NCBI RefSeq assembly: GCF_016918565.1
Contig: NZ_JAFFQD010000003.1
Coordinates: 1-64,000 of the forward strand
Source of the DNA: Desulfogranum marinum
GTDB lineage: Bacteria; Desulfobacterota; Desulfobulbia; Desulfobulbales; Desulfobulbaceae
Length of the DNA: 64,000 nucleotides
Reading direction: 5' to 3'
Below the pieces are notes generated by a model. It saw nothing but the letters and a program-made list of their open reading frames with translations, ran no database searches and was not told where the DNA came from. Every line of letters starts with the position of its first letter. Positions within the stretch are counted from its first letter, which is position 1. Positions 8,783 to 17,199 of this stretch are shown here, piece by piece. The position numbers and the translations under genes were made by a program.

Positions 8783-9112
8783 ATGACAAACAGTATGATC
8801 AAGGTCACCACATCCGCCATCACTATCTTAAAACGATACCTGGATAAAAAACAGGCCACTCATGCTGTGCGCATTGATCTCGTTAGCTTGGGGAGTAACT
8901 GGAAATCCCTTGCACTCCGTCTCGATTCGCCAAGAAGAAGTGATCTTGTCTACCGCTACGATGAGGTCACGTTTCTGGTAGAACCAGCCCTACTCACAGC
9001 CTGCGGTTCCATCAAAATTGATTACAGCCCTTCTGATTTACGAATGAGTGAGTATCTGCAAGGTGGCTTCTCAATATCTTCCCAGACACCTCTTTCCTCC
9101 GCTCTAAAATAA
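8783..9112 (+). CDS. degenerate IscA/HesB-like protein lacking cluster cysteines
   Basis: 109 residues with the fold pattern of A-type iron-sulfur carriers: IKVTTSAITILKRYL at the N-terminus, a central strand set, then IKIDYSPSDL and GGFSISS near the end. The three cysteines that bind the cluster in IscA (one in GC-G, two in the C-terminal CGC) are absent; the only Cys is Cys74 in a different place. It is therefore probably not a classical Fe-S carrier. The ATG chosen is the first in the homologous region; no strong ribosome binding site is seen, and ATG at codon 5 or an upstream TTG are alternatives. Family call rests on pattern similarity and is moderate. Confidence 0.6.
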   Translation: MTNSMIKVTTSAITILKRYLDKKQATHAVRIDLVSLGSNWKSLALRLDSPRRSDLVYRYDEVTFLVEPALLTACGSIKIDYSPSDLRMSEYLQGGFSISSQTPLSSALK

Positions 9113-9170
9113 TTACTGCTTAACTTTCAGTAACATGCCACCAAGCCTGGGCCTACTTGTGCGTACGACC

Positions 9171-9209
9171 AGGACGGATAAACGTAGCATGACTACGGTT
9201 ATCCTGCCT
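9171..9209. repeat. strong intergenic hairpin
   Basis: GGATAA-A-CGTAG, a five-base loop, then CTACG-G-TTATCC makes an 11-bp stem with one mismatch, extendable by AGG/CCT outside. No T run. It lies between two converging genes and may be a dispersed repeat or a factor-dependent transcript end. Confidence 0.5.
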
Positions 9210-9373
9210 GAGTGTTTGCAACCGGAGCACTACTGAACAGTTAAAAATCGTGGAGGCAAGGTTATTTGTTATGTTGCTTAATAAACGATATTCCTGCCTT
9301 CCTTTTTTACAGCCTAAGCCCTATAAAGACTCCACAACGCCCTTTGCGCCAGTCAAGACTGTCGAAAATTCTG

Positions 9374-9721
9374 CTATTCATAAGCATAGGCTGCCTGCTG
9401 CGGTGATGAAAAATGGTGATAATCCATTTCCAGGGAATCGGCACCAAACCACATGGGAATCTTACCGTTGCTCCCTGGTATATGGCCAAAAAAACGAGCA
9501 GCGGCAACCAGACAGGCAAACTGTTCTTTGGAAATTTTGGAAAGAGGGAGAGAGCCGGCAAGAAAAAAATCGACACTCTCTTTTTCTTTTACTATCAGCA
9601 CATTGTTTTGCTCCTGCAACATTTTGTCGCTCAAAAAACGGACTGATTCAAGCTGCGCCTTACCTTCAACAATTCCGTTAAATACAAACATTGCCCGACT
9701 CACTATCATTTTAAATTGCAT
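9374..9721 (-). CDS. unknown protein, 115 residues
   Basis: I do not recognise this protein. It is predicted because the ATG is preceded by a very good AGGAGG ribosome binding site with proper spacing, which the overlapping plus-strand frames lack. The protein is soluble, with no membrane segment, Ala- and Phe-rich in the middle (FACLVAAARFFGHIPG), and ends in an aromatic-rich tail. Its start faces the WYL regulator gene about 90 bases away, so both genes probably share a promoter region, and this gene may be its target. Confidence 0.65.
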   Translation of the reverse strand: MQFKMIVSRAMFVFNGIVEGKAQLESVRFLSDKMLQEQNNVLIVKEKESVDFFLAGSLPLSKISKEQFACLVAAARFFGHIPGSNGKIPMWFGADSLEMDYHHFSSPQQAAYAYE

Positions 9722-9811
9722 AACACTCCTCCTGTTTGTCGTTTTTCTTGACTCTACCAGGGGAGGTTTGTCATATAGTGATCAACCCCCTTTTTTTTTG
9801 AAAAAATAATT

Positions 9812-10759
9812 ATGAGCCTGCTTGAACGTATCTATTTTTTTCACTCTCGAATTGACAACAATGGTTTCCCCAATGCTTCTGAATTGGCTGCTGAGTTTGA
9901 AGTATCGACAGCCACGGCACATAGGGATATCAGTTATCTCCGTGACCGTCTTCTCGCCCCTCTTGCTTTTGATCAACAAAAAAACGGGTATTACTATACA
10001 GAAACCGGTTTTCGGCTTCCCTTTGAAGAAAGTTCCAAAATCATTCTTTTCCTCGGTATCCTGACTTCCATCGCCAAAGAAGCCGGCCTCTCAGAACTGC
10101 CGGAATTTGCCCAACTCAGCAATAAATTAACCTCCCTGGTTGTTCCAGGCCATCATAACCTGGAACAATATCTTCATTGTGAATGGGTGGAAACCGAACC
10201 TGTTGACCATGTTACTTTAATGTGTATAATTAATGCGCTGCTTGAGCAGAAACAGCTTGCCGTTGCATATACCAAAGAGCGTCATCTCTTGACCAAAAGA
10301 ACGCTTGATCCTCTTAAGTTGCTGCATTATCAGGGCCGATGGTACCTTTATGCGTGGTGCTACCTGCGTGAATCCAGAAGGTTGTTTCATCTTTCACGAA
10401 TACAAAACGCACAACTGCTTCCCCAACCTATTCAGCACCCCATGGATAAACGGGACAGGTCACTTACCGGCGTTTTCGGTATTTTCAAGGGAGCACCAAC
10501 AAACACGGTGACCATTTCCTTTAAAGGCCAGGCAGCCGAAACAGTAAGATACCAGCAATGGCACCCGGAGCAGTCTGTGGATGAAAAGAGTGATAGATTA
10601 CTCCTTACCCTGCCCGTTGCCGATCACCGTGAAATCATAATGAAAGTACTTCAATTCGGCAGCTTGGCGGAAATCATCTCCCCACAGCAATTGAGAGAAG
10701 AAGTCCATGTAGAATTGGGCAAGATGCTACACTTGTATGCAGCGAATCTTACTCCCTGA
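9812..10759 (+). CDS. WYL-domain transcriptional regulator
   Basis: 315 residues. Residues 1-65 form a DeoR/HTH_11-like helix-turn-helix (ELAAEFEVSTATAHRDISYL). The middle and C-terminal part is a WYL domain with GRWYLYAWCYLR near 180, followed by a WCX-like C-terminal extension. WYL regulators bind nucleic acids or nucleotides and often control stress, DNA repair or defence genes. It is divergent from an unknown 115-residue gene, the only obvious candidate target here. ATG chosen; the spacer just upstream is an A/T tract and no strong ribosome binding site is seen. Confidence 0.88.
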   Translation: MSLLERIYFFHSRIDNNGFPNASELAAEFEVSTATAHRDISYLRDRLLAPLAFDQQKNGYYYTETGFRLPFEESSKIILFLGILTSIAKEAGLSELPEFAQLSNKLTSLVVPGHHNLEQYLHCEWVETEPVDHVTLMCIINALLEQKQLAVAYTKERHLLTKRTLDPLKLLHYQGRWYLYAWCYLRESRRLFHLSRIQNAQLLPQPIQHPMDKRDRSLTGVFGIFKGAPTNTVTISFKGQAAETVRYQQWHPEQSVDEKSDRLLLTLPVADHREIIMKVLQFGSLAEIISPQQLREEVHVELGKMLHLYAANLTP

Positions 10760-10818
10760 TATATCCATTTCACGCAACGCGTTGAATTAACCAATTAAAT
10801 ATCGCCTTGAGGAAAAAG

Positions 10819-11829
10819 ATGGTCCCTCTTATTACCGCTGTTGTCCTTGCCGCCGGCAAAGGAACTCGGATGAAATCCGATAAAGCCAAGGTGCTCCATG
10901 AAGTTTTTTTTAAACCCATGGTGCATCATGTACTAGACAGTATTCAACAGATTCCAGTGCAACAAAGCATTGTCATTGTCGGCCACCAGCAAGAGCGTGT
11001 TGCAAGCTCCTTGAAAGAATACGAATACATCCCAGTAACCCAACAGGAACAACTGGGGACCGGGCATGCTGTACTGTGCACGGAAACAGCGTGCACAAAT
11101 GCTGAACAGGTAATGATCCTCTGCGGCGATACACCACTAGTCCGGCCTCAAATGCTCCAAGCTCTTCTTGAGCAACATCTGGACACCGATGCAACGCTTA
11201 CCCTGCTGACGACATCATTGGATAATCCCTTTGGTTACGGAAGGATAGTTAAAGATGCTCTACACAATGTAGTTGAGATTGTAGAACAAAAGGATGCCAC
11301 TCCAGAGCAGCAAAAAATTTGTGAAATTAATGCGGGTATATATGTGGTCAAAAAAGATTTTCTGTTTTCCGCTCTTCATCAGGTAGGGACAGATAACAGC
11401 CAGGGCGAAGTCTACCTCACCGATATCGTCTCCATTGCCGTCAACAGCGGCCATAAAGTCCACAATTTTTCACACCCTGAGGCAATCGATGTACTTGGGG
11501 TGAATTCACGGGTGGAGCTGGCCCTTGCTCATCAAGAGCTGCAAAAACGATGTAACCACGAGTTCATGCTCACCGGCATCACTATGCTCTCTCCAGATAC
11601 CACTCTGGTAGCTCCCACCTGCTCTATTGGGGGAGACTGCATACTCTACCCGGGAATCCAGCTCACCGGAAAGACATCGCTTGGCAGAGGCTGCATTGTC
11701 AACACAGGGGCTGTGCTCCATGATTGCACTGTTGCCGACAGTGCTGTTATAGGTGCCCATGCAGTTCTTGAAAACTGCTCTATCGACCAAAATGAACGTA
11801 TTCCGCCACTGATCCACAGAGTAGGATAA
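10819..11829 (+). CDS. glmU: GlmU-like UDP-GlcNAc pyrophosphorylase lacking the acetyltransferase end
   Basis: 336 residues. The N-terminal nucleotidyltransferase domain (about 1-225) has LAAGKGTRM, GTGHAV and a GDTPLV motif and should make UDP-GlcNAc from UTP and GlcNAc-1-phosphate. A short left-handed beta-helix follows (about 250-330), but the protein stops about 120 residues before the end of normal GlmU (~455), so the acetyltransferase catalytic His and CoA-binding residues are missing. No remnant of the missing part was seen downstream, so this is not a recent frameshift. ATG is preferred because GAGG lies six bases upstream; a TTG in frame is less likely. The N-acetyl group must come from another enzyme. 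Confidence 0.88.
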   Translation: MVPLITAVVLAAGKGTRMKSDKAKVLHEVFFKPMVHHVLDSIQQIPVQQSIVIVGHQQERVASSLKEYEYIPVTQQEQLGTGHAVLCTETACTNAEQVMILCGDTPLVRPQMLQALLEQHLDTDATLTLLTTSLDNPFGYGRIVKDALHNVVEIVEQKDATPEQQKICEINAGIYVVKKDFLFSALHQVGTDNSQGEVYLTDIVSIAVNSGHKVHNFSHPEAIDVLGVNSRVELALAHQELQKRCNHEFMLTGITMLSPDTTLVAPTCSIGGDCILYPGIQLTGKTSLGRGCIVNTGAVLHDCTVADSAVIGAHAVLENCSIDQNERIPPLIHRVG

Positions 11830-11954
11830 TAATCAGTGCCGATCATTTCGCCACTGATTGAGTTTTCACTTTCTCAATGAGTAACTAAAGGGTAATATCC
11901 ACCACTTTTCAGCGATTTCTACTCAGGCATTCAACACGACGGAGCTTCACAATC

Positions 11955-13244
11955 ATGAGTAATATAAAAAAAATGTATTCATCTATCCTTGGCGATTCAT
12001 TCCCCATGGAAATGACCATTTCCTTTGATAACCAGAAACTGGTCTATCGCAAGAAAACCTGGAACATCAAATCCGCTGACGGAACCGAGGAAGAAAGAGG
12101 TCTGCGTTATGGCGAAAACCCTAACCAGGAGGCAGCGCTCTACGAACTGGTCAACGGTAACCTCGTCCTCGGCGAATGCAGCTATATTAATCCAGGTAAT
12201 GGCCTGGTCAGCGCCATTACCGTAGATGATATGGTACAAGTAGGGAAACACCCTGGTAAAATTAATCTGACCGATGTTGATAACGGCCTGAACATTATCA
12301 AATACCTGGCAGATAAACCGGCTGCTGCAATACTAAAACACAACAATCCCTGTGGTGCAGCAGTGGGTGTAAATCTTGCTGATGCCTATAACAAGGCCAA
12401 CCGGGTTGACAGAATTGCTGCATTTGGAGGTGCGGTTGTAACCACTCTCCCGGTTGACAGAGAGACAGCAAAATTGATGGCGGAAAATTATCTTGAGGTC
12501 GTATGCGCACCTGATTTTGAAGAAGGAACGCTTGATATCCTTGCCCAAAGAAAGAACCTGCGAATTATCAAGATGGCCGGGATTAACAAACTGGCTGATT
12601 TTGAACACCATCGTTTTATTGATTTTAAATCACTGATCGATGGCGGCATCATTGTACAGCAATCTGCTATTAACACCATCCGCACCCCTGAAGATTTAAT
12701 GCCCGCAGAAACAGTGCGCAAAGGGGTGGAATATCGCTGTGAACGGCAACCCACCCAGAGAGAAATTGACGACATGCTTTTTGGCTGGGCAATTGAGCAT
12801 GGTGTAACATCGAATTCGGTGCTGTATGTCAAGGACGGTTGTACTGCCAGTATTGGCACAGGCGAACAGGACCGAGTAGGTGTCGCGGAAATTGCAGTAC
12901 ACAAAGCCTACATAAAATATGCGGATATGCTTTGTTTTGATATGTACAATATTCCCTATGCGCAACTGGCCCTTGAAATTGAACAAGGGAAAAAAGACGA
13001 GTCCATGCTGGAGGAAATTGACATCAAGGTCATGGCGGATAATGCAGGCTTGTCAGGCTCTGTGATGATTTCTGATGCATTTTTTCCTTTTCGAGATGGC
13101 GTTGATGTCGGTATCAAGGAAGGAATAACGGCAATTCTGCAGCCAGGCGGCTCGCTGCGTGATTTTGAGTCCATCGAAGCCTGCAACGAAGCAAACCCAA
13201 AGGTTGCCATGATGTACACAGGACAACGTTCATTCAAACACTAA
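11955..13244 (+). CDS. purH: AICAR transformylase, stand-alone PurH domain
   Basis: 429 residues matching the formyltransferase half of PurH, which converts AICAR to FAICAR with 10-formyl-THF in purine synthesis. Motifs: RYGENPNQ at 51-58, catalytic Lys128-His129 in KHNNPCG, DAFFPFRDG and QPGGSLRD near the end, and terminal TGQRSFKH. The IMP cyclohydrolase (MGS-like) half of bifunctional PurH is absent, and residues 1-45 replace it. A separate IMP cyclohydrolase must exist elsewhere. A GGAG element about ten bases before the ATG supports the start. Confidence 0.92.
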   Translation: MSNIKKMYSSILGDSFPMEMTISFDNQKLVYRKKTWNIKSADGTEEERGLRYGENPNQEAALYELVNGNLVLGECSYINPGNGLVSAITVDDMVQVGKHPGKINLTDVDNGLNIIKYLADKPAAAILKHNNPCGAAVGVNLADAYNKANRVDRIAAFGGAVVTTLPVDRETAKLMAENYLEVVCAPDFEEGTLDILAQRKNLRIIKMAGINKLADFEHHRFIDFKSLIDGGIIVQQSAINTIRTPEDLMPAETVRKGVEYRCERQPTQREIDDMLFGWAIEHGVTSNSVLYVKDGCTASIGTGEQDRVGVAEIAVHKAYIKYADMLCFDMYNIPYAQLALEIEQGKKDESMLEEIDIKVMADNAGLSGSVMISDAFFPFRDGVDVGIKEGITAILQPGGSLRDFESIEACNEANPKVAMMYTGQRSFKH

Positions 13245-13565
13245 CCCGGGTTTCTCATCAATAAAGTTTTTCGCAGGGCAAGGCACAAGCCGCGCAGCAG
13301 GTAGCGAAGACTCCGGTAGTAAACTACCGCAAGTGGTTTGTAACGCAGATCCTGCGGAAAAATCTATTGACCCGAAGGGGGAACTTTTTGATTGAAGACG
13401 AAAGACAGACTGTCAATTGCACAATTACTCTTTAATTAATAATATCAAACAATTGAGTTTAAAATCAAAAAGTTCATGAGAAATTCGGCCTAATCGTTAG
13501 ACTCTACACAACCTGCCGTTCATGTACTTATTCCCAAGAAGTATTGATGGTCGGCAGGTCCCCTT
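13245..13565. repeat. intergenic repeat-like element with nested inverted repeats
   Basis: This 320-base gap between convergent genes holds several matching arms: TTTCTCAT (13251-13258) with ATGAGAAA (13476-13483), GAACTTTTTGATT (13381-13393) with AATCAAAAAGTTC (13463-13475), and an inner CGGTAG-taaa-CTACCG hairpin near 13315-13330. The inner part (about 13270-13375) is more GC-rich than its flanks and contains GTAACGCAGATCCTGCGG. It looks like a dispersed element inserted in or built around a palindrome. No gene is seen. Confidence 0.5.
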
Positions 13566-14549
13566 TTACAGGGTCACCCATTGCTGCAGCCGGGCAGCTT
13601 CCAGACAGGCTTCACATATTCGAACAGACGCCAGCCCTTCAATCCCAGGAACCGGATTTGGCGCCTGCCGATGCAGATACTGTTCCCATTCACAGAGTAG
13701 CGGTACAATAGTACTTACAGGTTCCAGCGGACTTAAGTCGGTTATTTTCTGCTGCTCTATTTTCGTGCATTTATTGTAGATCTGTTCACCTAGAAGTTGG
13801 CACTTATCGCCAACAAATTCAAACAAGCCGGACCTTGCATGGCCGACCTTGGAACAATCTACGGTACCGACCACACCGTTATCCATTTCAAGCAAAACAG
13901 CCAGTACATCCTCAAGCTGTTTATCCCCTTTTGAGCGAGTAACAGCTGCTACCTTGCCCACTTCCAGACCTGTAATGTAGCGAAGGGCATCAAAAACATG
14001 CACTGCTGTATGAAAACTTACCCCCGCTCCTGCCAACGAAGGATCTTCATGCCATTGAAGGGTGGACGGTTCCAGGCGCTGGTTGGCGGAAAAAGTGTGC
14101 AACGTTCCTACTTGCCCAATATTTTGCTTCAATGCCTGAACAACAGCATTGTAACGCAAAGTCTGGCCGGTCGTCAGTTGTAGCCCCGTTTCACTTTCCA
14201 AGGATACAATGCGGTGAGCATCCTCCAAACTACCTGCAAGTGGTTTTTCAATCAGCACCGGCTTGCTCACCCGAGCACATTCCTTTGCTATGGCCAAGTT
14301 CATGGTCGGCGGCACCGCGGCTACCACACAATCAACATCACTACTGGCGATCAGATCCATCCAGTCGGCATAAAAAGAGCATCCCCATTGTTTTGCCTGA
14401 CCTGCGCCTTTGGCGGCGGAGCGACGTGAGATTGCAGAAAGCTCCATACCAGGAATATCACGGACCAAATGGTTAGCATACCGGCTACCGTGTTTTCCTG
14501 TACCAATCACCCCAACTCGAAGGATTGATGGCTTACTTTTTCCAGTCAT
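13566..14549 (-). CDS. Gfo/Idh/MocA-family oxidoreductase
   Basis: 327 residues. N-terminal Rossmann fold with GVIGTGKHGSRYA for NAD(P) binding; EKPLAGS near residue 100 carries the lysine conserved in this family and contributes to catalysis; the C-terminal domain is the usual alpha/beta half. Such enzymes oxidise or reduce sugars, inositols or UDP-sugar acids, or related substrates; the substrate cannot be told here. A GGAGG ribosome binding site precedes the ATG. It lies 36 bases behind an unknown 171-residue gene and may be the last gene of the hemA operon. Confidence 0.88.
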   Translation of the reverse strand: MTGKSKPSILRVGVIGTGKHGSRYANHLVRDIPGMELSAISRRSAAKGAGQAKQWGCSFYADWMDLIASSDVDCVVAAVPPTMNLAIAKECARVSKPVLIEKPLAGSLEDAHRIVSLESETGLQLTTGQTLRYNAVVQALKQNIGQVGTLHTFSANQRLEPSTLQWHEDPSLAGAGVSFHTAVHVFDALRYITGLEVGKVAAVTRSKGDKQLEDVLAVLLEMDNGVVGTVDCSKVGHARSGLFEFVGDKCQLLGEQIYNKCTKIEQQKITDLSPLEPVSTIVPLLCEWEQYLHRQAPNPVPGIEGLASVRICEACLEAARLQQWVTL

Positions 14550-14585
14550 GGCTATTCCTCCGGCATTCTCTGTTTTTATCGTCTT

Positions 14586-15101
14586 TTATGTGGATCGTTT
14601 TGCAGGTACGCACAATCCCTGCCAATCCTGGGGAAGCTGATCAAGTGGGATGTGGAGTGCGCTAATAAAATCACAAAGATGCACAGATGAGCAATTAAAA
14701 GATTGAGACGCCTGTCCTGGCCGTTTTTCATTGCATTCTAGAGTCATAAACGCAATCAACGCCCGGGCAACATCCTCCCGATATGTAGCCACATCAACCT
14801 GAACCCGCTTACAAAACCTCTGCAGTCTTGCCCAGTTGACTCTAGCCCGTTCCACACCTCTGAACAAGGAAAGGGAACGGTTATCTGCGGTCAAATCTCG
14901 ACGAATAATTTCAAGATATCGCTTAATAACGGCTTCGTGCAATGCGCTGAGTTCTTCTTCTGTGAGCACCATTGCCGGTCCTTCACCATCACGAGTGAGG
15001 TACTCCAAAGTTGAATGAAATGCTATTTCCGGTATTTCCCCGGAATCACGGATAATGAGCAATTCCTCCTCGATGATCAGCTCACGTTCTTCAGTAATCA
15101 T
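14586..15101 (-). CDS. unknown protein following hemA
   Basis: I do not recognise this 171-residue protein. It starts with an acidic stretch (MITEERELIIEEELLII), has a basic middle (about 88-115, with ERARVNWARLQRF) predicted helical, and no signal peptide or membrane segment. A few cysteines near the C-terminus (CNCSSVHLC-like spacing is not a clear metal site). It begins seven bases after the hemA stop, so it is co-transcribed with haem and cytochrome assembly genes; a role there is only suggested by position. Confidence 0.75.
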   Translation of the reverse strand: MITEERELIIEEELLIIRDSGEIPEIAFHSTLEYLTRDGEGPAMVLTEEELSALHEAVIKRYLEIIRRDLTADNRSLSLFRGVERARVNWARLQRFCKRVQVDVATYREDVARALIAFMTLECNEKRPGQASQSFNCSSVHLCDFISALHIPLDQLPQDWQGLCVPAKRST

Positions 15102-15107
15102 AATGAA

Positions 15108-16391
15108 CTATTTCATAGATTCATTGTTATCCAGGTTAAAAAGAGCCCTGACCACGGTAATTCTTTCAGTCTGATTTACGCAATGATGGTCTGTCTTGAG
15201 GTACTGCAAAGGGTGATGCATAAGTTTCTTGGCTATGGCCGATGCCATTTTTTCCATTGAACGTTTGTCACTTTCTGTGAGCCCGTTTATACGGTTAACA
15301 GTTTTTTGATACTCTCCCATAACGACTTCGTCCACCATCTTACGTAGTTCAATGATAGTCGGTGTCGTGACGAGATTTTCAAGCCATTTGGTGAACTTGA
15401 GTTTTTCCTCGGCAACAATCCGCTCAGCCTTGACAGCCTCCCTATCTCTTTCACTCTTGTTCATTTCTACGACATTATTCAAATCGTCAATATCGTAAAG
15501 GTAGACATTATCCAACTCGTTTATGCCGGCATCCAGATCTCTGGGGACTGCAATATCGATAAAAAAGAGCGGCCTGTTACGGCGCTCCCGCATGACACCA
15601 CGAACGTCATCTTTGTTGAGAATAACCTCTGTTGCTCCGGTGGAACTGATGACAATATCAACTTGCTCAAGCTGGCCAAGGACTTCTTCGAGTGCAACGG
15701 CATAGCCATTAAAACAGCGAGCAAGGGTCACTGCCCGTTGTAATGTTCGATTGGCAACCACCACCTCAGCAACGCCCTGCCCCACCAAATTCTCTGCCGC
15801 AAGCTCTGCCATCTCGCCGGCCCCGATGAGCAGCACTTTTTTGTCGTGCAAGTCGCCGAATATTTTTTTAGCCAGCTCAACCGCAGCATAACTAATCGAT
15901 ACGGCACTGGCTCCTATGCCGGTTTCCGTTCGCACCCGTTTTGCTGTTGAAAAAGCCTTGTGGAGCAGTTTGTTCAACACAAATCCAGAGCTTTTATGAT
16001 TTGAAGCATACCGATAAGCCTCTTTCAACTGGCCTAAAATCTGTGCCTCTCCGACAATCATTGAATCGAGACTGGCCGCAACCATGAAAAGATGCTCCAC
16101 AGCAGCTTCGTCCTGGTACTGATAGACATATTTTTCAAAGTCATCGCCGGTAGCCGCATCAGCAAAAAGCATTTCGAGCACCCCGTTACTGCACTCTGTC
16201 GGCTCCCGACAGGTGAACAACACCTCCACTCGATTGCAGGTGGAAAGCAGGTAGCATTCTTTAATGCCATCCAGCTTACTCAACACTTCCAGAGAATGAT
16301 CATAGCCCCCGGAAATGGCAAGTTTTTCTCTTATGGCCAGCGGTGTGGTTTTATGATTGACCCCCAGCAAAACAATAGTATCACGAGGCAT
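15108..16391 (-). CDS. hemA: glutamyl-tRNA reductase
   Basis: 427 residues, the usual length. Reduces glutamyl-tRNA(Glu) to glutamate-1-semialdehyde, the first step of C5 tetrapyrrole synthesis. The active-site Cys52 lies in LLSTCNRVEV, the NADPH domain has LIGAGEMAELAAENL near 185-200, and the C-terminal helical dimerisation domain is complete. Its start overlaps the end of the ccsB-like gene by about ten bases. Placement next to precorrin-2 dehydrogenase and a cytochrome c assembly protein fits sirohaem and haem supply for sulfite reduction and multihaem cytochromes. Confidence 0.95.
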   Translation of the reverse strand: MPRDTIVLLGVNHKTTPLAIREKLAISGGYDHSLEVLSKLDGIKECYLLSTCNRVEVLFTCREPTECSNGVLEMLFADAATGDDFEKYVYQYQDEAAVEHLFMVAASLDSMIVGEAQILGQLKEAYRYASNHKSSGFVLNKLLHKAFSTAKRVRTETGIGASAVSISYAAVELAKKIFGDLHDKKVLLIGAGEMAELAAENLVGQGVAEVVVANRTLQRAVTLARCFNGYAVALEEVLGQLEQVDIVISSTGATEVILNKDDVRGVMRERRNRPLFFIDIAVPRDLDAGINELDNVYLYDIDDLNNVVEMNKSERDREAVKAERIVAEEKLKFTKWLENLVTTPTIIELRKMVDEVVMGEYQKTVNRINGLTESDKRSMEKMASAIAKKLMHHPLQYLKTDHHCVNQTERITVVRALFNLDNNESMK

Positions 16392-17199
16392 AAGTATGAA
16401 CCCCTTTCAAAAGAAAGGACACCCCCCACAAGGTAAACATGGCTGAAACAAAGGCTATAATACTGATGACGGCAATCCGTCGGCCGCGCCATCCAACTGT
16501 AAAACGCTGATGCATGACCCCGGCGTAGAGGAACCAGGTAATGAGCGACCACGTCTCTTTGGGATCCCAGTGCCAATATGCACCCCAAGCTTGCTTGGCC
16601 CAAAGTACACCGGTTACCAACCCTAAGGTAAGCAAGGTGAAGCCAACACTGAGGCAATGGTGGTTGAGTTTATCCAGTGCCTCCAAAGAAGGAAGACGGG
16701 AATAAAAAAGGCCGAAGCGTTTCTGCTTAATTTCTCTTTCCTGGAGCAGATACATAATACTACCGAGAAAGGACAGAGCAAGAAAAGCATAAGCAACCAG
16801 GGAAATGGATGCGTGAACAGGTAGCCACCAAGATTGATAGACAGGAGCAAGGGGAATAATGTGCCGGGAAGAAAATGCAGCGACCAACATTAAGACAACC
16901 ACTAGAGTACTAACGAAGGTGCCGAGATTTTTCACGGTATAACGCCAGCGAAAGGAGAGATAACTCCATGCCGTTGCCCAAGCGAAAAAAGATATGGTTT
17001 CGTGATGACTGGTTATGGGCGTATGCCCAGCCTCAATATATCTGAAAAGAATATTAAGGGTATGAAGAACAGCAGCAATAAAAAAGAGCCACCGGGCAAC
17101 TTTCCGAAATTTTTTTTTCTCTGAGAGAAAGAAAAAAAGATACGTAGCTGCAGATAACAGATAGATAATACAACTGACTTGAAAAAGTAGAAAACTCAT
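16381..17199 (-). CDS. cytochrome c assembly protein, CcsA/HemX type
   Basis: 272 residues with about eight membrane segments. The haem-handling tryptophan-rich motif AYWHWDPKETWSLITW lies near 210-225, typical of CcsA/CcmC/CcmF proteins. It carries or handles haem across the membrane for c-type cytochrome maturation; HemX-like proteins next to hemA are also thought to regulate HemA. The start overlaps the end of the upstream dehydrogenase gene (ATGA), and its end overlaps hemA, so the three are one translational unit. Confidence 0.9.
   Translation of the reverse strand: MSFLLFQVSCIIYLLSAATYLFFFLSEKKKFRKVARWLFFIAAVLHTLNILFRYIEAGHTPITSHHETISFFAWATAWSYLSFRWRYTVKNLGTFVSTLVVVLMLVAAFSSRHIIPLAPVYQSWWLPVHASISLVAYAFLALSFLGSIMYLLQEREIKQKRFGLFYSRLPSLEALDKLNHHCLSVGFTLLTLGLVTGVLWAKQAWGAYWHWDPKETWSLITWFLYAGVMHQRFTVGWRGRRIAVISIIAFVSAMFTLWGVSFLLKGVHTYAS

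Noticed and set aside
9250-9809. Two plus-strand frames of 118-143 codons opposite the unknown minus-strand gene
   Set aside because: They lack ribosome binding sites and have atypical composition, whereas the minus-strand frame has an AGGAGG site at proper spacing.
10807-10818. TTG start for glmU four codons upstream
   Set aside because: The GAGG ribosome binding site overlaps these codons and is well spaced for the ATG.
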